In this document: positions 1 to 12,200 of the stretch, one piece after another
How the letters are laid out: each line of letters starts with the position of its first letter
Position numbering within the stretch: position 1 is the first letter of the stretch
Source of the DNA: Gorsachius magnificus
Taxonomy: Eukaryota; Chordata; Aves; Pelecaniformes; Ardeidae
Assembly: GCA_034008185.1 (NCBI GenBank)
Contig: CM067084.1
Span: forward strand, 67,428,612-67,492,611
Reading direction: 5' to 3'
Length of the DNA stretch: 64,000 nucleotides
Made by a program: the position numbers and the translations under genes
The notes under the pieces: model-generated
Seen by the model: the letters and a program-made list of their open reading frames with translations, nothing else
Told to the model about the DNA's origin: nothing
Database searches by the model: none

Positions 1-2880
1 TATCATCGCTTTCAAGGTTCAGCTCAAGCTTGAACATTACCAGGTTCGTGTTTCATTTCAAGATTGTGGTAAAGGGGCAGGCAGGGGAAAACATCAGTGA
101 AAATATAAAGCAAAAACGGTAATGGAGTGCTTCTCTCTGGAAAAACAAATACAGAGCTTGAGAGTGATAAAGAAACAGGACTAGGACGGGCAGAAATTCG
201 TATGAAAATGTCAGCACTCTCTGTACTAAATGTGTCAGTCAGTCACTGGGCTGGGTTTGGAGAAGTTTCCTTATCTATGAAGAAGAGGTTTCTATTTAAC
301 GGTGCAAAAAATTTTATTAAAAAAATAAATTTCCTGTAACATAATAAAAAAAAGTTTAAAGAGGCAAGGAAGAAAAATTTTGAAAACTTTGATCCCTCTT
401 GCATTGACCAGCAAGATTTTTCACAAATGTTTTAACTTAGGAAAACTTGTCCATCTCTTCTCATCAGTTTTTCTTTATTTCTTCAATGTTCTAACCGAAC
501 AGCTGCTGCATGTCCAAGTCTGGCTGGCTAAGGTGGGATAGTACTAGCTTTCAACACTTGCTTTACAGTCTATCTCTCTTGCCTATTTCTCACCCCTCCT
601 TGCTGCATAATGTGATATATGGCAACTCTCGTTAAATTTCCTTGGCAAAAAAAATAATCTGCAAATATGGCTTGCTTGTTTTCTTGCAATATGTTGCTCA
701 TATTCCTTGATTGCAAAAATTATGTCATGACTTGTTGCTTACGCTGTCTACAGCGTAGCTAAATCCAAAGGGCAGGCTGGGAACAGCTGAAGGCTGGAAA
801 ATTTGTTCTGCTTTCAGCTGAGCTTTTCTCTGAACTTTGCTTTGCCTTGCATGTGGGATCCCATTTCTGTTCAGGTCCACAGACAGGGAAATGTGGAGTG
901 TGGAACCTCTTGGAAAGAAGATTGGAAAATCCAGGGATCGATACTTAAATGAATGCACTCAGTTCTTCTCTCCAAAGTATTATCATTTCTGGACCTTAAT
1001 GTTTTCTCCATTTTGTAGACCAAACTGGTTGGGGAGGATCATAATTTTGTGTCAGCTCCTACTGATTCTGTACGTGTGTCAACCTGGCAGGAGAGTGGAC
1101 AATAGCCATGCCTTTTGACTCCCAGTGCCAAAATCTCATGAAGTTCATTTTCATCCCACACCCCTAGATTTTACTTTTCTGATTTATTTTAACTGACTTG
1201 TGATATAATAGCACCCCTCTCTCTGTGTGGACCCTGACACTTTATCCTGTAATGGTATTTAGGGCCAACGGTGTTCAGATTAGCTTCTAGTGGTGATTAA
1301 TTCTTTTTCCCCCCCGCAAGTACCAGTTGTTTATATCATTGGTAGCACTCTCAATTCTGACCAATCTTTTCTTATCAGTCAAGTCCTTTTTCAATACCTG
1401 GACCTGGCAATGGATTTCATGCATTGATGTCTAAGAGCTTTTAGGGTACGGTTAACGGCTCCAAATGTGGCTTAGAAATATAAATGTTACACTCACCAAG
1501 CAGCAACCTGCTTCCCAGTTCCCATATTCCTCTTCCTTCCCCTCGTCTCCCCTGTCCCAGTCTCCTCAAATTATTTTAAAGTAACCCTGCGATTCAGACT
1601 AGCCTGGGATCTTCAGCAGTCTCTCCTGCCTTTCCAGTTTCCAACCATACATTGACTATCAGTAGGGAAAAAAAAAAGAAGGAAAGTAAAAGGGTTTTTA
1701 CTTTACTGAGGCTGGCTTAAACATCTGACTACTCTTGGCACTGTCTCAATCTGGAAATTTAACAATGCTGTACTCTGAGTTGGCCAGTAGGTGTCAAAAT
1801 AACCTGTCATTTGAACACTGCAGTGTGTTACTGATGGGAAACTGATAACCTTTTGTCTTGCCTAGGGTCTGTGAAGAGCTGGGGGGTATCTTGTGGTATC
1901 TTGTGTCCTTACCCAAGAATAGAGCTGAAGTTGCGGCAACTTACTGAGAGTTTGGCACTGCTGTAAATAATAGTATTACAGACGCTGTCTCAAAACAAGT
2001 GAAACCAGCAGATACTGGAAGTTTACCCAGGCTAGTAGTGCAGTGGAAAGTCATACACTTCACTGATTGCATTTCCCTGTCTCCCAGAAATGCTTAGCAA
2101 ACTGGACACATGCTTTCCAGTAGTCTGCATGTAGTGCTGCCATCAATTGAGATGAACACTTCATTTTGCTCGTCTTGTTGGCTTTGTTTTCAGCCCTTTT
2201 GTTTTTTCTGAATGTCTTGTACCTGAGAGCAGACCTGAGAAGATAAGTTTAGCCCTCAGGGGTGCGAGGTGGCTCCTGCTGGCATTAGCACTCAACGTGA
2301 CCCTATGAAGTGAAATAGTGTAGCCATTGCATTCAGTGTCCCACTGAAAAGTTAGGGACCCCCTGTACGTACTCAGGGCATTTGGATTATGAACAATTCT
2401 CATGTTCTTTGAGCACTTCAGTCTAGAAAACAGAAAAATAATTGATGTTTTTCTACTGTCTTCAAAATCGACAGACTGCATAACATTCACGTATATGTTT
2501 ATTCTTTTCAGCCTGAAATGTTCCTACTTGTTAATGTATATGGGTACATTCTGTGGTCTCAGTTTACCAGGATGAATGTAGGCACAGGCTCGCTGCCCTA
2601 AAACTTCACATGCTTGTACAATTCTAGTTTAGTATTGTGAAGGAAAAAGCTTACCTGGGTCTATAATTGGAAATTTTATAAACCAATTTTTCATGTTTCA
2701 GTTTAATGCTGAAACAGAATAAAAACATAAGCAACGAACAGAGATTTAACCTGTCTCCTTTGGGAATGGAGTTTTATCTGATTTTCTAGTTTCCTCAGAA
2801 TGCTGTATGTGAGTCTGTACAGGGATGATGTGACCTTTGTGAAGGATGCTATTATTATTAATTTCAGTTTATTTCAAGTT
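1..2880. other. Non-coding AT-rich DNA, no gene recognised
   Basis: No open frame here encodes a protein I recognise; the longest are about 90-110 codons and lack coding character. The only structure seen is short: a poly-A/purine run near 1668-1690, a T/C run near 1304-1316, and a perfect 10-bp tandem duplication (GGTATCTTGT twice) at 1885-1904. CpG is scarce and stop codons are dense in all frames, as expected for vertebrate intergenic or intronic sequence. Confidence 0.7.
1885..1904. repeat. 2 x 10 bp perfect tandem duplication
   Basis: The unit GGTATCTTGT occurs twice head to tail. It is too short to be a named satellite and most likely reflects replication slippage. Confidence 0.8.
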
Positions 2881-2985
2881 TGGTCACCCACATGTGGCAA
2901 AATAGGCAGCCCTTTGGCTTCAATGGGGATTCCAGACACAAGTCTGTCTCCTGATTGCTCTCCTGAAAATCATCCCCTTGCCTCT
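2881..2985. repeat. Possible ancient amniote interspersed repeat fragment
   Basis: The stretch holds the phrase GGCTTCAATGGGGATT next to AAATAGGCAGCCC. It resembles the GACTTCAATGGGAGTT-type phrases scattered in bird and reptile genomes that derive from very old repeat families. The match is from memory and only partial, so family and strand are left open. Confidence 0.25.
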
Positions 2986-3194
2986 GTTCATGATGGTGAT
3001 GCACTGAATTAACTACAGTAAGTGAGAGAACTAATGACTTAGCAGAGGCTTCACTGAGAAAAAAATCAGCTTTTATTTGAGGTTTTCACTGAAAGAGAAG
3101 TTAAAAGCCGAGAACTGCAGTGACATGAAGAACAGGCAGATATAGATTGGTCATAAAAATGCAGTCAGGCTGGAAATAGAAGGTTCCCACCCCT

Positions 3195-3385
3195 CAGAGC
3201 AGTGAATTTCTGAAACAGTCTTCTAACAAAATGAAGAGGCCAAACAAAACCCATGAAAACAAAGCAAACCACAGATTATCTGAGGCGAATTATATAAAAA
3301 CAATTATCTGAATTGGTGCTTATGAGAGCCAGGGCTGGACCTGATGACCTGAAGGTTCCTTCCAAGCCTGTTTCCTTTGAAGACA
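3195..3385 (+). repeat. Old, degraded CR1-type LINE 3' end
   Basis: The block runs from AGTGAATTTCTGAAACAGTC to GACCTGATGACCTGAAGGTT and CCTTCCAAGCCTG. The first phrase resembles the C-terminal end of the CR1 reverse-transcriptase frame and the second the CR1 3' untranslated end (usual form: tggact-gatgacct-aggt-ccttccaacc). The copy is interrupted and has no long open frame, so it is older than the two CR1 copies at 6.5 and 8.2 kb. The orientation of the 3' end is plus. Confidence 0.55.
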
Positions 3386-5722
3386 ATACCTGAAGCTATG
3401 TGTTCCCTCTCTGATGCTACAGAAGAGCCTGGGTTAATGTCACAGGATTGCCTGGTGCTGTGGGCCGTGTGGGCTTAGATGAGCAATTGGTTGAAATCTG
3501 TTGGTTCCTCTCTCTGCTAGAGTGTGTCACACTGGCAGAAATCTGACTTGAACATCTCACCCAACAGTGGGCAACTTGTCAAAAATAGGGCTGTTTATTG
3601 TTGGTTTGATCTGTGCCAACCCTGACATGGCTCATCACGGTGTGGGTTCCTCCTTTCTGCTTTATGTTCATGGGTGATCGTGGTGGAAAATTTGTGTTCG
3701 GTAGTACGAGACCAAAACCAGTAGAAAATATTAAGGTATGAGGGGAAAATCAACCATAAATGAGTCTAGGAAGTGCCTTTGGTAGAAGGTGAACCAAAGC
3801 ACAAAGACCAGGCAAAGTGAATCTCTTCAACTGAGCAGAGTGATCAGATGGGTTTTGGTTTGAAGCAGAGAGCTCTAATTGATGAGATCTTAGAATACAT
3901 CACACATCTGGGGCATCTGTTGGTTCCTTGAGCTGGTGAGTAAATATAATTTGTTTTAGTAGGATTTTAAATTGAAATACAATGTAAATCGACTCCTGCC
4001 CTTTCAGCTTTCACTTATTTCAGATGAGTTTCTGATCCTTAATGCCACACTATAGTAATAATAAAAAAAGTCTTTTGAATACCTTATAGTAGCTGCCAGT
4101 AATAACACTGGTTTATAATGAAGCCAACAAATACTGAAATTTGAACAATTTGTGAAGTCAGTAGAAAACGCGTAACCACATACTCAGGCAAATAGGCTTT
4201 TCTTATATAATAATCGCCCTACTCTTATAAAAAGCAGATGCAATTTCAAAGCAATAGAAAATATGTGTGCTGCATATTGGAATACGCTTGTTTAAGAAAT
4301 CATCTCTTAAAACGTCCATGGCTTTGTGTTTACTGTCTCTGTCTCCTCCTTTGTCTCAATGAGGTTGTTTTCTGGTCCCCCCCTTGCCCTCTGTTGAAGG
4401 TGAACACCACCCACCATGATCATGCTCCATTAAGCTCTTGTGCTAAACAAAAAAGTTCTACGGAGCTTTCATTTATCAACCTTCTTCTGAAGTGCTTTAT
4501 GCATTTCATCAGGGATTTGCAAAACTATTCACAGCTTTGGAAGCACAGCACTGGAGCACCATGATCGATGGGAGAGGAATTCAATAACCACCCAATGCTG
4601 TTGAGCAATCCAGGATAGTGGTTTGGGACAGGAAGTGACCAAGCAGAAGATAATGAGCTGAGGTAGTTGATTAGGTCCTCGTTTAAAACAGAGTGGGACT
4701 TTTAAGTGCTCTTGGCAGTTACAGCCTCACTTTTAGGTCTCATTCAAAGAATGTTATTTTTGAGAAAAACATAATTTAACATGCTTCTGCGTATTGGTTC
4801 AGGCCTGTCCCAAGTAGGTAATTTTACCTTGCAAAGAGAGGTGAAGTGCAAAAATATATTATTATCACAAATTTTTTCATTTATTTACATACACTGGTTT
4901 AATAAAGATGATGTCCCACTGATGGACAGTGATAAATGCACACGTAAAATTGCGCACAAGATGGACAGTACTGCTTCAAGGCAGAATGGTGCTCTGTAAG
5001 CACAAAGCCTTGTTATCTGGATTTACCTCAATGCTCTCCAACCGAATACAGTCGCAGCTTAGCACTGCTTATCTTAGCTATCCTATTAATTAAAATAGAA
5101 ATGCCTTCCTAGGCAACATTTTCCTTTCTCTCCTTCAGAGTCAGGACTGGTGTAGCGTGGTGTGATCTTTCAATCCTGGAATAAGAGGGTTTGCTCTTGC
5201 AGTTTCGGAGTGTGTCAGTCTGAGCTCCTTTATTCTGCACTGTAGATGTCTGGAAAATTGCTGCGTCTCCTCAGCTGGGTATTCTCATTGCTTAGCACAT
5301 TCCCTGCAGCCCCTGACAAGAACGTTACTGTGGGAACAGGGGAATGTCCAAAGCACACGATGTTCTGGCAAATCCCAGCTGGCAGGCAGCCCTCTGGGGT
5401 CACAGCTAGCCAGATGTGACGTGGGCTGCTCTAAATCAGACCACTGGCAAGCTCGAAGGACCAAGAAATTTTTTGCTACATCCACTTACCCCCAGCAGAT
5501 ACTGGGGCAGCTGAGGTTAGAGGCTAACATAGTGCTGCTTAGCAATTTTGGGGTGGAACATCGATCACTGGTTTCCATGAAGAATTAAATGGTACATTTG
5601 GTTTATATAAAAACATGTTCTCTCGTATATGAGAGAGAAAATTATGATGCTTGAAGCATTCATTTAATCCACAGTTTCTATCACAAAAACAAGGGACTGA
5701 CAGCAATGTTGTTCACAGTTTT

Positions 5723-5741
5723 ATTTAACTCAGAGTTAAAT
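5723..5741. repeat. Short inverted repeat, 9-bp arms
   Basis: ATTTAACTC and GAGTTAAAT are perfect reverse complements with one base between them. Function is unknown; chance is a reasonable explanation at this size. Confidence 0.7.
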
Positions 5742-6344
5742 GGGACAGTTCTTGTGGTCGGCCATAAATAATGTTGAAGTCACTATAATTAGAAGTTGAA
5801 TTATTTCTGAATCTCATAACCAGGATTGGGGTTCTCTTGTGTTAGGTTATTTATAAACACGGAATAGAAAGCATTTAATGGCAAAAAAAGGACAAGACAT
5901 GACATGGACAAATAACCAAACAAAAAGTGGAATAGCTCAGTGAAAGTAATCACATGAATAAAGGAGATGATTCTCATAGCCCTATGTCAATAGTCTTTTT
6001 CACAGTCATCGGTGAAATTGTAATTACTTTGAACAATCTATAGCTGGTTTTTAAAATGACTAGAAGTTGTATTTAAACAAAATACTGTTGGAAGAAAGAC
6101 TGCAGAATTTGATTTCCTTCATTACAGTTTGTTAATTCTTATACAGATGATATTGTTTTATGTTATAAATATTTATTTGCCATACACAATCTCATTTCAT
6201 TAAAGCAGCCATGATTTTTAATGCCTTTTAACTTTCTTTGAGTTGTTTAGTTTAGTTGTGTTTTAATCACAACCCTAGTCAAGTGGTGAGGAATAAATAG
6301 TAGATAACAATGATAAATGGAGTTGAGTATCACAGAAAATATGT

Positions 6345-6410
6345 GTCTGATCCAGCTTCTGCTGAAATCCAGGAATAGATTCCTATTGACCATAATGAAA
6401 ACAGAAATGA
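6345..6410. repeat. Possible ancient amniote repeat fragment
   Basis: CTGATCCAGCTTCTGCTGAA is followed by ATTCCTATTGACCATAATGA. This recalls the old bird/reptile repeat phrase ctgatccagctcccattgaa...cccattgacttcaatg. The relation is seen only as partial word matches. Confidence 0.3.
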
Positions 6411-6510
6411 TCTTTCGATTCAAGTTGCAAGCTTTATGAAAAATTAGTCTGCAGAGTTAAACTCACATAAACCCTCATCCATGAGGCACAACAGTATTAT
6501 AATTTTTAGA

Positions 6511-6832
6511 CCTGAGAGGGGTTATTAGTTGCGAGGTGGGTGTTGGTCTTTTCTGCCAAGTAACAAGCAATAGGACAAGAGCAAATGTCCTCAAGTTGTG
6601 CCAGGGCAGGTTTAGATCAGATACTAGGAAAAATTTCTTCACCAAAAGGGTTATCTGGCACTGGAACGGGCTGCCCAGGGAAGTGGTTGAGTCCCCATCC
6701 CTGGAGGTATTTAAAAGACATATAGATATGGTGCTTAGGGACATGGTTTAGTGGTGGACTTGGCGATGTTAGGTTAACGGTTGGACTTGAAGATCTTAAA
6801 GGTCTTTCCCAACCTAAACAATTCTATGATTC
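6511..6832 (+). mobile_element. CR1 LINE, 5'-truncated 3' end (plus strand)
   Basis: This is a chicken-repeat-1 non-LTR retrotransposon relic. It starts inside the reverse-transcriptase frame (GGGTTATTAGTTGCGAGGTG), passes through the conserved phrases TTTAGATCAGATACTAGG, AAAAATTTCTTCACCAAAAG and CTGCCCAGGGAAGTGG, and continues into the 3' untranslated end (GGTTGGACTTGAAGATCTTA, GGTCTTTCCCAACCTAA). It finishes with the CR1-typical octamer repeat ATTCTATGATTC instead of a poly-A tail. Severe 5' truncation is the normal outcome of CR1 insertion. The copy is well preserved and is the strongest sign that the DNA is avian. Confidence 0.95.
6536..6751 (+). pseudogene. C-terminal fragment of CR1 ORF2 (reverse transcriptase)
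   Basis: The frame stays open for 71 codons to the TAG at 6749-6751 and encodes the terminal part of the CR1 ORF2 polyprotein. Recognisable short stretches in order are [36 protein letters not shown] and LRDMV just before the stop, which is the usual CR1 ORF2 ending. The endonuclease and the catalytic reverse-transcriptase core are absent because the element is 5'-truncated, so it cannot support transposition. The GTG at the left edge of the open stretch is not a real start; translation in a full element would begin more than 2 kb upstream. The 3' untranslated part of CR1 follows directly. Confidence 0.9.
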
Positions 6833-6848
6833 ATCAAGTGTCCATCAC

Positions 6849-6877
6849 TTCATGTCTTTGCTTTTCATGTCTTTGCT
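6849..6877. repeat. 2 x 14 bp tandem duplication, period 15
   Basis: TTCATGTCTTTGCT occurs at 6849-6862 and again at 6864-6877, just downstream of the CR1 end. It is a likely slippage product. Confidence 0.75.
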
Positions 6878-8238
6878 GTTTCCACTAATTTTCTGCCACT
6901 TGTCAAAGACCCTTTGGTCAACAGAGGCTGAAGCTTGGGAGCCTTTGTTGAAAGTGGAGAAGAAAAGGAAGGAGAGGTGTTGAATAACATGTTGAACGCC
7001 TAATCAAAAGGCAAAAAGCAAAGGAAGGCTGGATGCAAAGAGGAAAAGCATGATAAAGACTTTGTAAAAGCAGATGAAAGTTGAGGGACATGAAGGTGGA
7101 ACAAGAATGTCTGGATTCAGGTAGGATGTGTGTTTCACTGTATCTGGAGGGATGTAATTTCAAGGGAAACGCCAGACTGGACTGGGTGAAGGATGAGGTC
7201 AGTGGGGAAGAATTCAGTATGGCTGCTCATGGCAACTGTTGACAAGGCAGGATCAAAGGATGGAAGCCAGAGGGGTTTTTATGCCTTTCTTCTTCACACA
7301 GAGTAGGAGAATAAGGCATGTTTCTGTCAAAAGCATGAGGAAACTAATGAGAGTGAGAGGTTAAGGAAAGGCAGGGAGAGTAACAGGATAGCCGGGAAGA
7401 TGGACTGGGTCACTGTCTGATGGTGGGAGTTAAGAGAGGTAGTAACAAGGCCCACAATTACTGTGGCAGAGTGAAGGAGGAATAAACTTAATATTAATAG
7501 CCTTCCCTTCAAATGTGCTCTCATTTCTGTAATGGCTTGGCTTTCTAACACTGCTGATAGCCTCCTGACTCCCCCTGATGTCACAGCCAAACCTATGCAC
7601 AGGCCATAAGTCCTCCTCCTGTTATGCATACGACACAGACTCTGTTCCAGTGTTGTGTCCAACACTAATGTTAAAGGAAGGCTCTGCTTTTTATTTTCAA
7701 GGACTTGGGCTTTCAAGGCTTTGGACTGAGTGCCAAAAACAATTCATCAGGAATGCTTTACAACTCAGCAATACAAAACCTGTTAGGATACAGATCACCC
7801 ACAAGACAGAGTTTGGGGAGGAAATATGTAAAGCACTGGTTGACCTCAGCATGATTAATGGTTTTTAACACATTGAACTCTGTTGCTTACGATGTGAATT
7901 TTATGCTGGCTCACCCATGGTTGTTTATTTTTATTTTTTGAAGGAGGGGGAACCTCCATTTGTGAAACTTTCATTCATATAGAAGTTAATGGCGGTTCAT
8001 GTATAATAGCAAAATATTTATATTGAGACACAACTGTCCCAGCTGATTCTACTTCTCCTCAGCAGTTTGTTCCTTTCAAAAACAGCCTTTAAAAATTACA
8101 GACCTTGCAGAGTTTGTGTCAATCATCTCTGTCATGAAAGGATCATTTACGGGATGTGAAGCTCATTTACTGGACTAGAGCAATGAATGAGATCTCTTGT
8201 ATAACTATGAAGCCACCCTGTCCCAGCTCCTTGAGTTA
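6878..8238. other. Non-coding DNA with a purine-rich strand
   Basis: From about 6930 to 7490 the plus strand is strongly enriched in A and G (for example AGAAGAAAAGGAAGGAGAGG near 6958). This leaves long open frames by composition on the minus strand, including a 129-codon one at 7327-7716. That product is Leu/Ser/His-rich and unlike any family I know, so it is not called as a gene. The remainder to 8238 shows no structure. Confidence 0.6.
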
Positions 8239-8446
8239 AGAATATCCTGAGTTGGAAGGGACCCCTGAGGATCATCGAGTCCAAATCCTGTCTCCACACA
8301 GGGCACCTAAAAATTAAACCATATGTCTAAGAGCGTTGTCCAAACGCTTCATGAACACTGACAGGCTAGGGGCCTTGACCGCTTCCCCGGGGAGCTTGTT
8401 CCAGTGCTTCACCACCCTCTCAGTGAAGAACTTTTTCCTGAAGAAG
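8239..8446 (-). mobile_element. CR1 LINE, 5'-truncated 3' end (minus strand)
   Basis: Read on the plus strand the block opens with AGAATATCCTGAGTTGGAAG, GATCATCGAGTCCAA and CTCCACACAGG. It continues through GCGTTGTCCAAACGCTTC, GGGGAGCTTGTTCCAGTGC and GTGAAGAACTTTTTCCTGAA. These are the reverse complement of an avian CR1 3' end, so the element lies on the minus strand with its 3' terminus at about 8239. The sequence differs from the copy at 6.5 kb, so it belongs to another CR1 subfamily. It is truncated at about 8446. Confidence 0.92.
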
Positions 8447-9260
8447 ATGAAGTAATTTTGATTTTCTAGTCTAGCACAGGTCAAGAAATGGTCAGTAAGC
8501 CTTATTAGGCCAGTGGGACTTATAGAGCCCCTTATTTGTGCCTCAGAAAGTAAAAAACCCAGTTATTAAAGTTGTGTTTGGTGACCTACATCTGAATGAC
8601 ATCTAGTGTAGCCGTGTGTTGCTAGGTGCTCGTAGCAATGGGCTACATTTGTTTGTATGTAGTGGGTGACTTCAACCCTTCTCCCGAGCCTGCTTACACC
8701 CAGGAGCTTGGTCCTGTCAACTGCTGTGTTCATACGGCTGGCAAGAAGACACCAAACAGCAGCAAGTGCTCCATGATGAAGCGACTCACCATCTCGCCTA
8801 ATCCAATCATCCCTGGCTGAGTCCTGACACACGGGACATCATTCCCAATTACAGATGGAGCACTTCCTTCTGATTGCAGCAGGTTCTGCATGCAGAGGCA
8901 CTCGGTCACCTGCGCACAGTGTGTGGGATTTGCTCGTGTTGTGCTGTAGCTGAATGAACAGGGCTGAGACCATTTCTGCTGATGGTGGATGGGATCCTGC
9001 TTTTCCTGCATCCTTCTGGGGTGAGGCTGTGCAGTATTTGGCAGAACAAGAGCCTCCAGCCTGTGAGTCCTGCACTCCAAAGCTCTCCTGGACCGTGGAC
9101 CTGCCATGTGCTCAGGTGCCTTGGTGCCAGGCACAGCAGGCCTGGACACACTGCACAGTGGAGGGAGTGATGCTACTTACGTCTTCTAAGCTGATTCACT
9201 GTCTTTTTGACAGGATTTATGAACTTTCAAAGCCAAAGGACTCCTTGCCTTGACCTAGTT
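8447..9260. other. GC-richer patch with overlapping open frames, no gene recognised
   Basis: From about 8560 the base composition shifts toward G+C and several frames are open on both strands at once, the longest 139 codons at 8730-9149 minus. Openness in many overlapping frames together is typical of composition, not of a single conserved coding frame. None of the products resembles a known family. A short GDFN peptide near 8665 recalls LINE endonucleases but has no supporting context. Confidence 0.55.
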
Positions 9261-12200
9261 TCAAGGTGGCCAAAGAGACTGTAATTCTTTCTGGGCTTAG
9301 CTGCAAAGGGGATATGCTCTCTTTCTTAGCAATACCGAGAATGGAGAATAAACCGGGGGAGTGTTGTTAGTTGCGAATCACGTACGCAGTCAGCTGGAGG
9401 GCTGGTTCTCTTCCAGGGGTTCCTGCATCAGGTTAAAGAATTAGGGCTCCATCCTTCTTCAAGTCCCTTCAGTGTCACAGCAGTGAAAACCAGCAGCAGA
9501 CAAAACCCTACTGTATTAGAAATGCTCTGGTATAAAGTGAAAAGGAGGAAGGTGGCACCTGTTTTGTATGTACCTTTAACCTAGAACTACAGCTTCTGTC
9601 TGGTTGACCACTTACGTAAGCAAAAAGTCCAGACCCATTTCTGTAAGCTTGTACTATCCATTCATCTCCCAGTAAGACAGGCTCCGTACTTCCCCCTTGC
9701 TCTGACTAGTGTTACTTGTTAATCCTGAGCTAAGTTTAGATGAGTGAACATATTACACAAGGCTTATACCAGCTAGTTCAAGTCCTTTAGCAGCTGCTAA
9801 CCTTGTCAATTCTCTTAATGAAAGAGGGAAACCCCCCAAATTTTGACTCTCCTTCCTACTTTTTTCTTCTTGCAAGTGTTAGACTCCAACACTTTAATTT
9901 TCTTCATATATATATTAACATTTTTCATAATTGCTTAAGTACAAGTTCAAAAGTTACATGTTTAAGCTCCTTAGAAACAAAGATGTTTTTAGAAACATTA
10001 CCTAACATTTTGGAGGGTTTATTGCCTGCCCTTTTTCTACTGGAAATCATGCAGTTGGTATCTGAAAAGCGGTTATCCACAGGAGTATCCACTTGCTATT
10101 TTGAGGTGGTAATTTGGCGTCATGCCATTATGACACAGTATTGAAAAATACTAAAATTATTGTAGAAAAAATTATGGATCATTTTTCAAGTAGTTAATAC
10201 TGCCATCATCATTGTAGCATTTCATACCTGTTTTCTACACAAACCATCCTAACCATGTGATCTGCATTTTAAATATCAGGCATAATCTAGAAAGAAATGA
10301 TATACAGAAATATTTATATGCTCTTAGCTGGCCAAGGCCAAAGAATAATACAGTGTCTCATCAGACCTACAGCAAATTGTTTTCCCTAGCAGCAAGATGA
10401 AGCGTGCAAAAGCCCCCAAACTCCTGAGTTTTACCACGTCTTCTGCCTTTCTTCTGAAGGTTTCCCTGGACAGCATGTTCATGCATAAACATGAAATTAA
10501 TGTCTAAAGAAAACGTGGAGCATGCCCATGGACACAAGGGGAATTGGTGAGAAATGTGAATTTTGGCAAGCAAAGAAGATAATGGAGGTGTTGAAACAAA
10601 AGGTCACGTTTCAGATGAGGTAATTGCCTTGTGATGTCAGCGTGCAGTGTGATGGTGTTGGGGAGGGTAGGTAAGAGGGAGAGAGCATAGTGCAGGAGTG
10701 GTGCCTTGAGGCTCATTTCAGGAACCAGCAATTGGTTAAGGCAAGTCACTGGTCTGTTGAGCTCTGACACCAATAAAATATGTAAGCTCTTCTCTTATCA
10801 GTTCTGGATATGACAATTACAGCTTGTCAGATATATACTGATTACACATTTATTGTTGGAATACAATAGAATAGAATGGAAAGCAAATGAGTTTATCTAA
10901 AGTAGCTATAGTACAATTTTAAAAAAATAAAAATCTTTTTTGTCCTGTTTAACCATTTTCCAGATGAAAGGGGTTTTTTTCTTTTGCTTTTAGTGAAAAT
11001 TAGGTTTGTTTTGAAACTTTAGTTGAGTTGTGAGGGGAAAAAAATGCATATATTTTACAGGGTAAACAGCATGAACCATTCAATTGATCTGTATGCTATT
11101 ATTTGTTTATTAATGGTTTTTGATGTCATGTTTTTTCATCCCATTTTGGACTGGTTAGCCATTTTGTTGTCTATGTGGAGCACTTTTAGAAGATCAATGA
11201 CTATTTAGAGAAATTCCGCTCTATCTGTGCTTAGAGCTCCTGACTTTGCCCATATTTGCTGCTTTCTGAAACAAAGTAAATGAAAAAGTTAAACTTTTTC
11301 TTTGATTTACCTGCTGTGAATGGGATAGAGATGCGACGTTATAGGTGAATGGACATTTTGAGTTCTGGAATATCCTTTGTTTTTTGTTACAGCCATCAGG
11401 GTACATAAGGCCATAGTTTGGTTTCTGGTGTCCATTTGTAAATGGAGGGTGGATACAGTGGCATAATAAAGATAACATATCCTTGGAGTTAACAGAATGC
11501 CATGGTGACACCTGATACAAATCCTGTCAACTTCTGGTTCAAACATGGCACTGAAGCAAGAGTAAGAGCAATGCCGTGTGTCTGTTCCCCTCCTCCCTCT
11601 GTGTTTCATAGTCTGAAGTCACTCAAATTCAGGGTGTGGGTACTGCTGAGCCCTTGCAAAAGGGGTAGGTCGCTGGTTGATACCAGACTCACTAGTGTTA
11701 AGCAAAAGGTGTTTCTCCCAAGAGTCTGATCACACACCATGAAAACTCATGGAAGTAGATTTTAGCCCTGGTTTACAGCTGTAATTTCTCCAAAATACTG
11801 GGCTTCCTTGTCCTGTAAGTCTCCCATCTTAAGCTTAATCATTTTACCTATTAATTCCAAATGACACTCTGGCCCACCATGTCTGCTTCTGGAAAAGGAA
11901 AGGAAAAAGGAAAATAACTGAAACCTCAAATAGAAGATTCACTTCCATTATTGAATTTTATAAGGTGCTATGTGGCATACAAAAGTCTGTATTGGTAGCT
12001 GGGGATCACATACTTGTGTTTCTGCTCTCTCTCATCTGGAATGAGCTTGGACTATCTGTGTTATGGTTTGGACTGGAGATGGTTTTTCCCTTTCTCTTAA
12101 ATTGGTGACTACAGGATGTGGCAGTTCTGATTATACTGAAAATTGCTGTAATTGTTATCAGGCAATAAACATTCAATATATTTTTGTGAGATGTAGAGTT

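Larger units (their letters stand above)
3386..6510. other. Non-coding DNA, no gene recognised
   Basis: The longest ATG-started frame is 108 codons at 4238-4564 on the plus strand. It is rich in Leu and Cys, matches nothing I know, and shows no splice or promoter context, so I do not call it. Other content is a 19-bp odd palindrome at 5723-5741 and a possible ancient repeat relic at 6345-6410. The rest is unremarkable AT-rich sequence. Confidence 0.65.

Noticed and set aside
4659..4680. TGAGGTAGT, the let-7 seed
   Set aside because: The rest of the mature sequence differs and no complementary arm lies within 80 bp, so there is no precursor hairpin.
7327..7716. 129-codon minus-strand open frame
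   Set aside because: Explained by the purine-rich plus strand, which gives Leu/Ser/Phe-rich minus frames; no homology recognised.
8650..8690. VGDFN peptide resembling a LINE endonuclease motif
   Set aside because: Only four matching residues, no other endonuclease motifs around it and no CR1 nucleotide similarity.
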